Below are positions 37,884 to 46,034 of a stretch of 56,776 bases of DNA, piece after piece. The translations under genes and the position numbers were made by a program. Position 1 is the stretch's first letter. Each line of letters begins with the position of its first letter. The stretch is taken from the NCBI RefSeq assembly GCF_000231055.2, contig NZ_CM001466.1, positions 3,886,912-3,943,687 on the forward strand, read 5' to 3'. Under the pieces are notes generated by a model that had not been told where the DNA came from, ran no database searches, and saw only the letters and a program-made list of their open reading frames with translations. Source of the DNA: Saccharomonospora azurea NA-128. Lineage in GTDB: Bacteria > Actinomycetota > Actinomycetes > Mycobacteriales > Pseudonocardiaceae.

Positions 37884-39479
37884 GTGAGCAATTCCAGCCA
37901 GCCCGTCGTTCTCCTCGCCGAGAAACTCGCCCCGTCCGCGGTCGCGGTCTTCGGTGACGAGGTCGAGGTCCGGCATGTGGACGGTACCGACCGTCCCGCG
38001 CTGTTGCAGGCGGTGAAGGAGGCCGACGCGCTGCTGGTGCGATCCGCCACCAAGGTCGACAAGGAGGTCCTCTCCGAGGCCGCGAAGCTCAAGGTCGTCG
38101 CGCGGGCCGGTGTGGGTCTCGACAACGTCGACGTTCCCGCCGCCACCGAGCGTGGTGTGCTCGTGGTCAACGCGCCCACCTCCAACATCGTGTCCGCCGC
38201 CGAGCACGCCGTCGCGCTGTTGCTGGCCGTCGCGCGGCGGGTTCCGGCCGCGGACCAGAGCCTGCGCAGCGGGGAGTGGAAGCGCAGCGCCTACACCGGC
38301 GTCGAGCTGTCCGGCAAGACCGTCGGTGTGGTCGGCTTCGGCAAGATCGGGCAGCTGGTGGCCGCGCGCCTCGCCGCGTTCGACACGACGCTGCTCGCCT
38401 ACGACCCCTACGTCTCGCCCGCGCGTGCGGCGCAGCTGGGTGTCGAGATCGTCTCGCTCGACGAGTTGCTGGAGCGCTCCGACGCCATCTCCATCCACCT
38501 GCCCAAGACGCCGGAGACCAAGGGCCTCATCGACGCCGCCGCGCTCGCGAAGGTCAAGCCCGGTGTGCTCCTGGTGAACGCGGCTCGTGGCGGGCTGGTC
38601 GACGAGAACGCGCTCGCGGACGCGGTGCGCGAGGGCCGGGTCGGCGGCGCCGGTATCGACGTGTTCTCCGAGGAGCCCACGACGTCGAGTCCGCTTTTCG
38701 AGCTGCCCAACGTCGTCGTGACGCCGCACCTGGGCGCGTCGACGCGGGAGGCGCAGGACCGCGCGGGCACCGACGTGGCCAGGTCCGTCCTGCTCGCGCT
38801 GCGCGGTGACTTCGTGCCGGACGCCGTCAACGTCGCGAGTGGCACGGTGGGCGAGGAGGTGCGCCCGTACCTGTCGTTGACGCAGAAGCTCGGCACCGTA
38901 CTCTCCGCCTTCAGCGCCAAGGCGCCGGCGTCGGTGTCCGTGACCGCGGCGGGTGAACTCGCCAGCGAGGACGTCAGCGTGCTGCAGCTGGCCGCTCTGC
39001 GCGGCGTGTTCTCCGGCGTCGTGGACAGCCAGGTGACGTTCGTGAACGCGCCCCGGCTCGCCGAGGAGCTCGGTGTCGAGGTCAGCGTGTCCACCCAGCC
39101 GGAGAGCCAGAACTACCGCAGCCAGGTCACCGTGCGGGTCGTGCACGCCGACGGCACCTCGCACTCCGTGTCCGGTGCGGTGACGGGCAAGGACGAGGTG
39201 CCCAAGCTCATCGCGGTGAACGGCAGGCACTTCGACATCCGCGCCGAGGGCCACATGCTGTTGCTGGAGTACCCGGACCGGCCGGGCATCATGGGCCGGG
39301 TCGGCACGCTGCTCGGAGAGGCCGGCATCAACATCGAGGCCGCGCAGATCAGCCAGACCACCGACCGCTCCGACGCTGTGATGCTGCTGCGTGTCGACCG
39401 TGCCGTGGGCAGCCACATGCTCGACCCGATCGGCGCCACCGTCGACGCCCGCAGGATCCGGGCGCTGAGCTTCGACTGA
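37884..39479 (+). CDS. serA: D-3-phosphoglycerate dehydrogenase
   Basis: First step of serine synthesis (3-phosphoglycerate to 3-phosphohydroxypyruvate, NAD+). 531 aa, the long actinobacterial type: catalytic domain, NAD domain with VGVVGFGKIGQLVA (about 149), catalytic residues in NAARGGLVDENAL, a Glu in IDVFSEEP and His in VVTPHLGAST. The intervening ASB domain (about 320-455) and a C-terminal ACT domain (LEYPDRPGIMGRVG, about 455-530) give serine feedback control. GTG 37884 has GAAAGG upstream; a TAGACT box at 37798-37803 is a likely -10. Same position as Rv2996c. Confidence 0.97.
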   Translation: MSNSSQPVVLLAEKLAPSAVAVFGDEVEVRHVDGTDRPALLQAVKEADALLVRSATKVDKEVLSEAAKLKVVARAGVGLDNVDVPAATERGVLVVNAPTSNIVSAAEHAVALLLAVARRVPAADQSLRSGEWKRSAYTGVELSGKTVGVVGFGKIGQLVAARLAAFDTTLLAYDPYVSPARAAQLGVEIVSLDELLERSDAISIHLPKTPETKGLIDAAALAKVKPGVLLVNAARGGLVDENALADAVREGRVGGAGIDVFSEEPTTSSPLFELPNVVVTPHLGASTREAQDRAGTDVARSVLLALRGDFVPDAVNVASGTVGEEVRPYLSLTQKLGTVLSAFSAKAPASVSVTAAGELASEDVSVLQLAALRGVFSGVVDSQVTFVNAPRLAEELGVEVSVSTQPESQNYRSQVTVRVVHADGTSHSVSGAVTGKDEVPKLIAVNGRHFDIRAEGHMLLLEYPDRPGIMGRVGTLLGEAGINIEAAQISQTTDRSDAVMLLRVDRAVGSHMLDPIGATVDARRIRALSFD

Positions 39480-39500
39480 GCAGACTCCGGTATTCGCTTC

Positions 39501-39570
39501 CGAAACCCCGCCGCAAGCGCGTCCCGCGTGGCGCGTGGAGCAGGACCACCGCTCCCGGCGGGGTTTTCGG
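39501..39570 (+). terminator. serA terminator
   Basis: CGAAACCCCGCCG (39501-39513) pairs with the segment CGGCGGGGTTTTCG near 39556-39569 (one extra T), enclosing a loop of about 40 nt, 22 nt after serA. Confidence 0.65.
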
Positions 39571-39866
39571 CTGTGTGGGCGGGGGCGACCCCGAGCCGTT
39601 CCCACGAGCTGGGAAACCGCGTCGGTCGGCGGCGACATTTCCACTATGGATCGACGAGGGCGCGAGAGCGTGGCACATTGCACCGCTTTCGAGTGCCTTT
39701 TCGCTCGGTCCTTATGACACGATTGAGTGACTAACGTTTCCCCGGCTGCGGCGTATGGGTGGTCGTGCTTCGACCGAATGGCGACCAACGGTAACCTGCC
39801 GTCGCTGGAGTTCGATCGCGGAGGGGCTTCCGGTGCGCCGGGTGCCTGACTGACGGAGGTGTGTGG
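39571..39866. other. leuB upstream region
   Basis: About 296 bp without a gene. It is somewhat less GC-rich (stretches such as GATTGAGTGACTAACG) and should contain the leuB promoter. I looked for a leader peptide with Leu codons and a terminator like those before ilvB and cimA and found none. ACGGAGGT at 39853-39860 is the leuB ribosome site. Confidence 0.5.
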
Positions 39867-40910
39867 ATGCGGCTTGCTGTGATCCCCGGCGACGGGATCG
39901 GGCCCGAGGTCGTGGGCGAGGCGCTGAAAGTGCTCGCCGAGGTCGTCCCGGGTGCTGAGATCACCAAGTACGACCTCGGTGCATCCCGCTGGCACTCCAC
40001 GGGCGAGCTGCTGCCCGAGTCGGTCCTGACCGAACTCCGCCAGCACGACGCCATCCTGCTCGGCGCCGTGGGCGACCCGAGCGTGCCGAGCGGCATCCTC
40101 GAACGCGGCCTGTTGCTGCGCCTGCGGTTCGAACTCGACCACCACGTGAACCTCCGGCCCGGTCGGCTCTACCCCGGCGTGCGCGGCCCGCTCGCCGACC
40201 CCGGCGAGGTCGACATGGTGGTGGTGCGCGAGGGCACCGAGGGCCCGTACGCGGGCAACGGTGGCCTGCTGCGCAAGGACACCGAGCAGGAGGTCGCCAC
40301 CGAGGTCAGCGTCAACACCGCGTTCGGCATCCGCCGGGTGGTGGCCGACGCCTTCGCCCGCGCCGAGCAGCGTCCGCGTAAACACCTCACGCTCGTCCAC
40401 AAGACCAACGTCCTCGAACACGCCGGTTCGCTGTGGTCGCGCATCGTGGAGGAGGAGTCGCTCGCGCACCCCGACGTGACCGTGGCGTACTCGCACGTCG
40501 ACGCCGCGACGATCCACCTCGTCACCGACCCGAGCCGGTTCGACGTCATCGTGACCGACAACCTCTTCGGCGACATCATCACCGACCTCGTCGCGGCGGT
40601 GACGGGCGGCATCGGACTCGCGGCGAGCGGCAACCTCGACATCACGCGGCGCAACCCCAGCATGTTCGAGCCGGTGCACGGCAGCGCGCCGGACATCGCG
40701 GGCCAGAGCCTCGCCGACCCGACCGCGGCCGTGCTGTCGGTGGCGTTGCTGCTCGACCACCTCGGTGAGCGCGAGTCCGCGCGGCGCATCGAGGCCTCCG
40801 TGGCCTTCGACCTCGCGACTCGGGACCAGAACAACCCGGGCAGCACCCAGGCCATCGGCGACCGTCTCGCCGCGCTCGTGTCGTCGAACTCCCGCACCAA
40901 GGCGAGCTGA
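39867..40910 (+). CDS. leuB: 3-isopropylmalate dehydrogenase
   Basis: Third step of leucine synthesis: oxidative decarboxylation of 3-isopropylmalate with NAD+ and Mg. 347 aa. The N-terminus [14 protein letters not shown], the substrate-binding arginines in [18 protein letters not shown], the catalytic Lys/Tyr region and the metal-site signature [16 protein letters not shown] (about 230) are all present. [12 protein letters not shown] is the conserved NAD-loop segment. ATG 39867 is preferred over GTG 39861 because ACGGAGGT ends exactly before 39861, giving a correct 6-nt spacing only for the ATG. Confidence 0.96.
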   Translation: MRLAVIPGDGIGPEVVGEALKVLAEVVPGAEITKYDLGASRWHSTGELLPESVLTELRQHDAILLGAVGDPSVPSGILERGLLLRLRFELDHHVNLRPGRLYPGVRGPLADPGEVDMVVVREGTEGPYAGNGGLLRKDTEQEVATEVSVNTAFGIRRVVADAFARAEQRPRKHLTLVHKTNVLEHAGSLWSRIVEEESLAHPDVTVAYSHVDAATIHLVTDPSRFDVIVTDNLFGDIITDLVAAVTGGIGLAASGNLDITRRNPSMFEPVHGSAPDIAGQSLADPTAAVLSVALLLDHLGERESARRIEASVAFDLATRDQNNPGSTQAIGDRLAALVSSNSRTKAS

Positions 40911-40918
40911 CGCCGCAG

Positions 40919-40949
40919 CGACCGGGCACGTCGTTTCCGTGCCCGGTCG
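40919..40949 (+). terminator. leuB terminator hairpin
   Basis: CGACCGGGCAC (40919-40929) and GTGCCCGGTCG (40939-40949) form a perfect 11-bp stem with a 9-nt loop, 8 nt after leuB. No U-run. Confidence 0.7.
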
Positions 40950-40966
40950 CGGGGTATTCGGCGCCC

Positions 40967-41215
40967 ATGCGCAACTGGTTGAAGAACCTGCTGGGGCGTC
41001 GGGAACCCGCCTCGTCCACCGCGCCGGAGTCGGATGTCGCGGACGATCCGGCGGTGTCGCGCGCACGGCCCAGCGGCGGTAGGCCCGGCGACGAGCGGGG
41101 CGACAACGCGTCGTCCACCGGACCCGGCCACAACGACCCGGTGGTGGGCCGCATCAGCGGAGACGACCTCGGCTACGCCGGCGAGACCGGAGCCGAGCGG
41201 CGCAGCAACGACTGA
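40967..41215 (+). CDS. small hydrophilic protein, unknown function
   Basis: 82 aa. A short amphipathic basic N-terminus (MRNWLKNLLGRRE) is followed by an almost fully disordered stretch rich in Ser, Pro, Gly, Asp and Arg (EPASSTAPESDVADDP and onward). No motif is recognised; the basic start could bind membranes or nucleic acid. ATG 40967 is 17 nt after the leuB hairpin, with no ribosome site, so possibly leaderless. It is convergent with the acetyltransferase gene, 1 nt apart. Confidence 0.6.
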   Translation: MRNWLKNLLGRREPASSTAPESDVADDPAVSRARPSGGRPGDERGDNASSTGPGHNDPVVGRISGDDLGYAGETGAERRSND

Positions 41216-41216
41216 C

Positions 41217-41969
41217 TCACGCCGCCGTGCGGTAGTGGTAGGAGCACAGCTTTTCGAAGCCGGCCCGCTCGTAGAGCCGGGACGCCGCGTCGTTGTCGGG
41301 CTCCACCTGGAGATAGAGGTGCTCGGCACGCCGATCACGGGCCCAGTGCGCCAGCGCGGACACCACGGCTCTCGCGGCACCGCGTCCGCGGGCTTGCGGC
41401 AGAGTCGCGATGCCGAACAGGCCCGCCCAGCCGGTGTCGACCACGGCGCGGCCCACGGCGACGACCTCGCCCTCGGAGTACACGTGCGCGAACCCGGAAG
41501 GCCGGGCGACGCGCTCCAGCAACGCCCACTCGGCGCGGGCGTCACCGCGGTGGTCCGACACCGCGTGCCAGACGTCGAACCACGTCCGAGTCGGACGGTC
41601 CTCCACCACGACCGATGCCGGAGGCGGAGGCAGCAGCGCGGTGACCCGGCCGACCGAGGCGGTGTGGAGCGACATCGGACTCTCGACGCGGTAACCGCGC
41701 TCGGCCAGCACCATGTCGAGAACCTCCGGGCAGGCGCCGGGGGTGATCTGGAATCGCGCGGGGGAGTTCCGGCGCGCGAAGAACGCCTCCGCCTCGGCGA
41801 CGCGACGGACGAGCTGCTCGGCCGGAGCGTCCGCGTGGGGCAGCACCGACTGCACCCACCACGCGACCCCCGGTGAGTGCCGCAGCCACCAGCCGTCCAC
41901 GCACTCGACCACCTCGGCGGGCAACGCCCGAGCCGTCCGCTCCTGCAACAGGCGGGCGAGTTCCGGCAC
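41217..41969 (-). CDS. GNAT-family N-acetyltransferase
   Basis: A 250-aa, two-domain acetyltransferase. The C-terminal half has the acetyl-CoA motif LPQARGRGAARAVVSALAHWA, followed by LYLQVEPDNDAASRLYERAGF. The N-terminal half (from about residue 20, WWLRHSPGVAWWVQSVLP) is typical of the actinobacterial mycothiol-synthase-like or RimI-like fusions. GTG 41969 has GGGAGGGG upstream; the frame continues open beyond but through the cimA leader, so the short start is preferred. It is divergent from the cimA leader transcript. Substrate unknown. Confidence 0.85.
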   Translation of the reverse strand: MPELARLLQERTARALPAEVVECVDGWWLRHSPGVAWWVQSVLPHADAPAEQLVRRVAEAEAFFARRNSPARFQITPGACPEVLDMVLAERGYRVESPMSLHTASVGRVTALLPPPPASVVVEDRPTRTWFDVWHAVSDHRGDARAEWALLERVARPSGFAHVYSEGEVVAVGRAVVDTGWAGLFGIATLPQARGRGAARAVVSALAHWARDRRAEHLYLQVEPDNDAASRLYERAGFEKLCSYHYRTAA

Positions 41970-42035
41970 GACGACCCCTCCCGGGAGAACGACGTCACAG
42001 GCGTCGACACCGCCGGTTGTGGCAGGATGGGCGAC

Positions 42036-42080
42036 GTGACCACCTCTCACGTGATCATTATCGGCAGGCGCGCCGGGTAG
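42036..42080 (+). CDS. cimA leader peptide
   Basis: A 14-codon ORF from GTG 42036: MTTSHVIIIGRRAG, then TAG. The Val-Ile-Ile-Ile run matches the product pathway (isoleucine) of the citramalate synthase gene downstream. A CAGGAT box at 42023-42028 lies 7 nt before the GTG, so the leader is probably translated from a leaderless mRNA. It is far below normal gene-calling size. Confidence 0.85.
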   Translation: MTTSHVIIIGRRAG

Positions 42081-42140
42081 TGCTGAGAAGCCCCAGCACC
42101 CGGCGCGCAGACCTCTCGCATCCAGCGAGGGGTCTTTTTT
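42068..42140 (+). promoter_or_regulatory. cimA transcription attenuator
   Basis: The last leader codons form one arm of a hairpin: GCGCGCCGGG (42068-42077) plus TGCTG (42081-42085) against CAGCACCCGGCGCGC (42094-42108), with a TAG bulge at the stop codon. Next comes an intrinsic terminator, GACCTCTCGC (42110-42119) pairing with GCGAGGGGTC (42125-42134), then six T. The layout matches the ilvBNC attenuator. Confidence 0.85.
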
Positions 42141-42171
42141 GTTGGTCCACTCATCGTCACAAGGAGATCCC

Positions 42172-43782
42172 GTGAACCGCACGGAGCCCGCAGGCACCCC
42201 GCTCGGGGACCAGTTCCACCTCTATGACACCACGTTGCGCGACGGAGCCCAGCGGGAGGGCATCTCCTACTCGATCACCGACAAGCTGGCCGTGGCGCGG
42301 TTGCTCGACGACCTCGGCGTCGGGTTCATCGAGGGCGGGTGGCCGGGTGCGCTGCCGAAGGACACGGAGTTCTTCGCCCGCGCGGCGGCCGGGGAACTGA
42401 CACTGCGGCACGCGGTGCTCGTCGCGTTCGGTTCGACGAGGCGGGCCGGGATCGCCGTCGCCGACGACCCGCAGGTGCGGGCGCTGCTCGAGTCCCAGGC
42501 TCCCGTCGTGACACTCGTGGCGAAGTCGGACGCCCGCCACATCGAGCGAGCGTTGCGTGTGGACGTCGACGAGGCGTGCGCGATGGTGCGCGACACGGTG
42601 TCGTTCCTCGTGCGCGAGGGCAGGCGGGTGTTCGTGGACGCCGAGCACTTCTTCGACGGCTACGCCCACGATCCCGACACGGCGCTGCGGGTGCTCGACG
42701 CCGCCGGACAGGCCGGCGCCGACGTGGTGGTGTTGTGCGACACCAACGGTGGCCAGCTGCCGCTGGGCATCGCCGAGACGGTGCGGGAGGTCGCCGAGCG
42801 GACCGGCCTGCGCCTGGGCATCCACTGCCAGGACGACACGGCGTGTGCCGTCGCCAACAGCATCGCCGCCGTGCAGGCGGGAGCGACCCACGTGCAGTGC
42901 ACCGCCAACGGCTACGGCGAACGCGCGGGCAACGCCGACCTCTTCGCGGTGACCGGCAACCTCGTGGCGAAGCTGGGGATGCCGGTGTTGCCCGAGGGGC
43001 GTGTCGCGGAGCTGACGCGGACCGCGCACGCGTTGGCGGAGCTCGCCAACCTCGCTCCCGAGGAGCACCAGGCCTACGTCGGCACGTCCGCGTTCGCCCA
43101 CAAGGCCGGGCTCCACGCGAGCGCCATCAAGGTGGATCCGTTGCTGTACAACCACATCGACCCGGAACTGGTCGGCAACGACATGCGGGTGCTCGTGACC
43201 GAGATGGCGGGCCGCGCGAGCCTGGAGCTCAAGGGACGGCAACTCGGCGTCGATCTCGCGGACAAGCCGGAGGCGCTGTCGGGTGCGCTGAAGAAGGTGA
43301 AGGCGCTCGAGGCGGAGGGCTGGTCGTTCGAGGCGGCCGACGCGTCGTTGGAGTTGTTGCTGCGCGCGGAAGCCGACGACGCCCCCGTCGAGGCGCCGTT
43401 CCGGCTGGAGTCCTACCGCGTTGTGCTCGAACACCGCAGCGGCGGCGACGTCGTGTCGGAAGCCACGGTCAGGGTCCACGTCGGTGGCGAACGCGTCATC
43501 GCGACCGCGGAGGGCAACGGTCCGGTGCACGCGTTGGACGCCGCCCTCCGGCAGTCGCTGCGTGGACACCTGTCCTGGTTGGACAGCGTGGAGTTGTCCG
43601 ACTACAAGGTGCGCATCCTCGTCGGCAAGCCGGGCACGGACGCGGTCACGCGCGTCCTCGTCGAGTCGACCGACGGCGACCGGACGTGGACGACCGTGGG
43701 AGTGCATCCGAACATCGTCGAAGCCAGCTGGCTGGCGCTCTGCGACGCGCTGGTGCACAAGTCGCTGACGGTGTCCCACTGA
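42172..43782 (+). CDS. cimA: citramalate synthase (CimA-type LeuA-like)
   Basis: A 536-aa DRE-TIM metallolyase with C-terminal LeuA dimer domain, condensing acetyl-CoA with pyruvate to citramalate for isoleucine (family assignment). Visible motifs: YDTTLRDGAQREGISYS (metal Asp, catalytic Arg), EGGWPGALPKD (typical of CimA instead of GRYGDF-type LeuA), HCQDDTACAVANS and CTANGYGERAGNADL (metal-binding His). The regulatory domain runs from about residue 385. GTG 42172 has AAGGAG at 42161-42166. The gene lies right behind its own attenuator. Alternatives are isopropylmalate or homocitrate synthase, but EGGWPG and the VIII leader favour CimA. Confidence 0.9.
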   Translation: MNRTEPAGTPLGDQFHLYDTTLRDGAQREGISYSITDKLAVARLLDDLGVGFIEGGWPGALPKDTEFFARAAAGELTLRHAVLVAFGSTRRAGIAVADDPQVRALLESQAPVVTLVAKSDARHIERALRVDVDEACAMVRDTVSFLVREGRRVFVDAEHFFDGYAHDPDTALRVLDAAGQAGADVVVLCDTNGGQLPLGIAETVREVAERTGLRLGIHCQDDTACAVANSIAAVQAGATHVQCTANGYGERAGNADLFAVTGNLVAKLGMPVLPEGRVAELTRTAHALAELANLAPEEHQAYVGTSAFAHKAGLHASAIKVDPLLYNHIDPELVGNDMRVLVTEMAGRASLELKGRQLGVDLADKPEALSGALKKVKALEAEGWSFEAADASLELLLRAEADDAPVEAPFRLESYRVVLEHRSGGDVVSEATVRVHVGGERVIATAEGNGPVHALDAALRQSLRGHLSWLDSVELSDYKVRILVGKPGTDAVTRVLVESTDGDRTWTTVGVHPNIVEASWLALCDALVHKSLTVSH

Positions 43783-43793
43783 CCCCTGGTGCA

Positions 43794-43897
43794 TCGTGTC
43801 CGCGGTCTGCGTACGCGTGTTCGCGTCGCACGTCGCGGACACGCGTGCACGAGGCGCGGACACGCGTGCGGGAAGCGCGGACACGCGTGCGGTGGGG
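43794..43897. repeat. 21-bp repeat array D, two orientations
   Basis: Two plus-sense units (cores at 43794 and 43815, the first with one mismatch) are followed by three minus-sense units (cores GCGGACACGCG at 43835, 43856 and 43877, 21 bp apart). Starts 11 nt after the cimA stop. The opposed units could pair into a large hairpin. Confidence 0.9.
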
Positions 43898-43926
43898 TGG
43901 TGGACGGGACGGGTTACGATGACGCC

Positions 43927-44706
43927 GTGCGTTTGGCTCGTATCGCTCACCCAGAAGGCGTCGCGTTCGGCTCGATCGAGGCCGACGGCGACAACGACGA
44001 CGCGGCGCAGGTCCTGGAGATCGCGGACCATCCGTTCGGCAAGCCGAACTACACGGGGCGGCGCTGGCCCCTCGCGGACGTGCGGTTGCTGGCTCCCATC
44101 CTGCCGACGAAGGTGATCGCGGTGGGGCGCAACTACGCCAAGCACGCCCAGGAGTTCGGCAACGAGGTCCCCGCCGAACCGATGATCTTCCTCAAGCCCT
44201 CCACGAGCGTCATCGGCCCCCACTCGCCGATCAAGCTGCCGCCCTCCTCCTCGCAGGTCGACTTCGAGGGTGAGCTGGCGGTGGTCATCGGCCAGCCGGT
44301 CAAGAACGTCCGCCCGGAGCAGGCGCGGGCCGCGATCCTCGGCTACACCGTCGCCAACGACGTCAGCGCGCGCGACCACCAGGCCGCCGACGGGCAGTGG
44401 GGTCGCGCCAAGGGGTTCGACACGTTCTGCCCGATCGGCCCGTGGATCGAGACGGCCGTGGATCCGGCGGATCTGCGGCTCACCACGGAGGTCGACGGTG
44501 TGGTGAAGCAGGACGCGCGCACGTCGGACATGGTGCACAAGGTCGACGACCTCGTCGCGTTCGTGTCGTCGGTGATGACGTTGCTGCCCGGCGACATGAT
44601 CATCACCGGCACGCCGGAGGGCGTGGGCCGCATCGAGGAGGGCCAGCAGGTGTCGATCACCATCGAGGGCATCGGCACGCTGACCAACCCCGTGCAGTCG
44701 GCCTGA
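43927..44706 (+). CDS. fumarylacetoacetate hydrolase family protein
   Basis: A 259-aa FAH-superfamily enzyme. The metal-site acidic residues appear in DFEGELAVVIGQ and the family signature NDVSARDHQ; the closing motif is GDMIITGTPEGVG. The N-terminal about 60 residues form the short cap of the 2-hydroxyhepta-2,4-diene-1,7-dioate isomerase type. GTG 43927 (no ribosome site; preceded by a TTACGAT box, possibly leaderless). Same position as Rv2993c just before gltX. Likely acts on beta-dicarbonyl acids; exact substrate unknown. Confidence 0.88.
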   Translation: MRLARIAHPEGVAFGSIEADGDNDDAAQVLEIADHPFGKPNYTGRRWPLADVRLLAPILPTKVIAVGRNYAKHAQEFGNEVPAEPMIFLKPSTSVIGPHSPIKLPPSSSQVDFEGELAVVIGQPVKNVRPEQARAAILGYTVANDVSARDHQAADGQWGRAKGFDTFCPIGPWIETAVDPADLRLTTEVDGVVKQDARTSDMVHKVDDLVAFVSSVMTLLPGDMIITGTPEGVGRIEEGQQVSITIEGIGTLTNPVQSA

Positions 44707-44715
44707 GTCGCCTGG

Positions 44716-45948
44716 TCACCGCCGCGCGAACACCGGCGCGCGCTCGGGTCGTGGTCCGATCCCGACGATGAGCGCGGGCACGGTCGACAACCACGGCGCC
44801 CGGCGCATGAGTGCCGTGAACAATCGCGGCGGGCCCGGCCGACGGCCGTCCACGACCGGTGACACGATCATCCGGTGCAGGAGGCGCTGCAGGCCCTGCA
44901 CGATGACGGTGGGCATGATGCGTCGTCTCCGTACCGCCGCGAGGACCCGGTCGTCGACCCGGCCGCGCCGCAGCGGGCCCGCGAGCACCCGCGCGGCGGC
45001 GACGGCGTCCTGCACGGCCAGGTTGATCCCGACGCCGCCGACGGGTGACATCGCGTGGGCCGCGTCGCCGATGCACAGCAGGCCGTCGGTGTGCCACCGT
45101 TCGAGCCGGTTCAGCCGGACGTCGAGGTGCTTGACGTCGTCCATCGTGGTCAGTTCGTGGACCCGGTCGGCGAGGTCGGGCATGAGGTCGGCGACGTCGT
45201 GCCGGAACGCGTCGATGCCGCGCCTGCGCAGCTCCGCGTCCGTGCCCTTCCTGCCGAGGTAGGCGACCTGGTAGAAGTCGCGCCGCGGGATGGTGATGCC
45301 GAACTTCGTGCCCCGCATGTGCGGCTGGAGCCGGTTGGGTCCCTCACCGGGCGTGCGGCCGAGCCGGAACCACCACACGTCCATCGGTACCGACGCTTCC
45401 TTCGGGCGTAGACCTGCCTGAGCTCGGGCCAGTGACCAGCGGCCGTCGCAGGCGACCGTGAGGTCGGCCCGCAGCGTGTGGGTGCTGCCGTCCTCGGTGC
45501 GGTACCGCACGCCCTGCACGCGTCCGCGGTCCTTGACGAGCTCGGTGACCTCCGCGCGCATCACCAGGCGGAAGGACGGTTCCTCGGCCGCGGCGTCGGC
45601 CAGCAGGCTCAGGAAGTCCCACTGCGGCGTGATGGCGATGTACGGGTGGGGATGGCCGAACTTCGCGAGCCGCTTGAGGTCGCCCACGACCACCCGGCCG
45701 CCGTCGGCCGAGGGGAAGGCGATCTCGGTCAGCCGGGTCTGGGGCAGGTGGGCGAACCGCTCGCCGAGGCCGAGGTCGTCGAGAAGTCGCAGCGTGGAGG
45801 GGTGCACGGTGTCGCCCCGGAAGTCGCGCAGGAAGTCGCCGTGCTTCTCCAGCACGGTCACCTCGACGCCTGCTCTGGCGAGGAGCAGGCCGAGAACCAG
45901 CCCTGCCGGGCCGCCGCCGATGACGGCACAGGTCGTCCGCTCGTCCAT
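44716..45948 (-). CDS. FAD-dependent monooxygenase (UbiH/PHBH type)
   Basis: A 410-aa flavoprotein. The dinucleotide motif VIGGGPAGLVLGLLLARAGV opens the protein (about residue 8) and the ribose-binding GD motif CIGDAAHAMSPVGGVGINLAVQDA is near 280. The DG-type motif VACDGRWS lies at about 158. ATG 45948 has GGGA upstream; a longer start at 45993 would include the operator below and is less likely. The substrate is probably an aromatic compound, unknown. The gene stands alone, convergent with the FAH gene and divergent from gltX, with a palindromic operator in the shared upstream region. Confidence 0.88.
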   Translation of the reverse strand: MDERTTCAVIGGGPAGLVLGLLLARAGVEVTVLEKHGDFLRDFRGDTVHPSTLRLLDDLGLGERFAHLPQTRLTEIAFPSADGGRVVVGDLKRLAKFGHPHPYIAITPQWDFLSLLADAAAEEPSFRLVMRAEVTELVKDRGRVQGVRYRTEDGSTHTLRADLTVACDGRWSLARAQAGLRPKEASVPMDVWWFRLGRTPGEGPNRLQPHMRGTKFGITIPRRDFYQVAYLGRKGTDAELRRRGIDAFRHDVADLMPDLADRVHELTTMDDVKHLDVRLNRLERWHTDGLLCIGDAAHAMSPVGGVGINLAVQDAVAAARVLAGPLRRGRVDDRVLAAVRRRRIMPTVIVQGLQRLLHRMIVSPVVDGRRPGPPRLFTALMRRAPWLSTVPALIVGIGPRPERAPVFARR

Positions 45949-45958
45949 CCCGACTCCC

Positions 45959-45980
45959 TTATTCAATGGATGTTGAATAA
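45959..45980. promoter_or_regulatory. palindromic operator upstream of the monooxygenase
   Basis: TTATTCAA (45959-45966) and TTGAATAA (45973-45980) are exact inverted repeats spaced by 6 bp, in an AT-rich patch right before the monooxygenase start. This is the form of a MarR/TetR-type operator; no regulator gene is adjacent. Confidence 0.7.
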
Positions 45981-46034
45981 ATTGACGATGCACGAAGTCG
46001 CGGCGCCCGTCAAGGGCGATACGCTGACAGGGCT

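Noticed and set aside
39571-39866. A third attenuator upstream of leuB
   Set aside because: No short Leu-rich frame followed by hairpin and T-run was found.
37797-41066. Minus-strand open frame of 1089 codons across serA and leuB
   Set aside because: Crosses two certain genes and an intergenic terminator, with no motif; a GC-bias shadow.
42157-44538. Minus-strand open frame of 793 codons across cimA and the FAH gene
   Set aside because: Antisense to genes with complete motifs and spans repeat array D; not coding.
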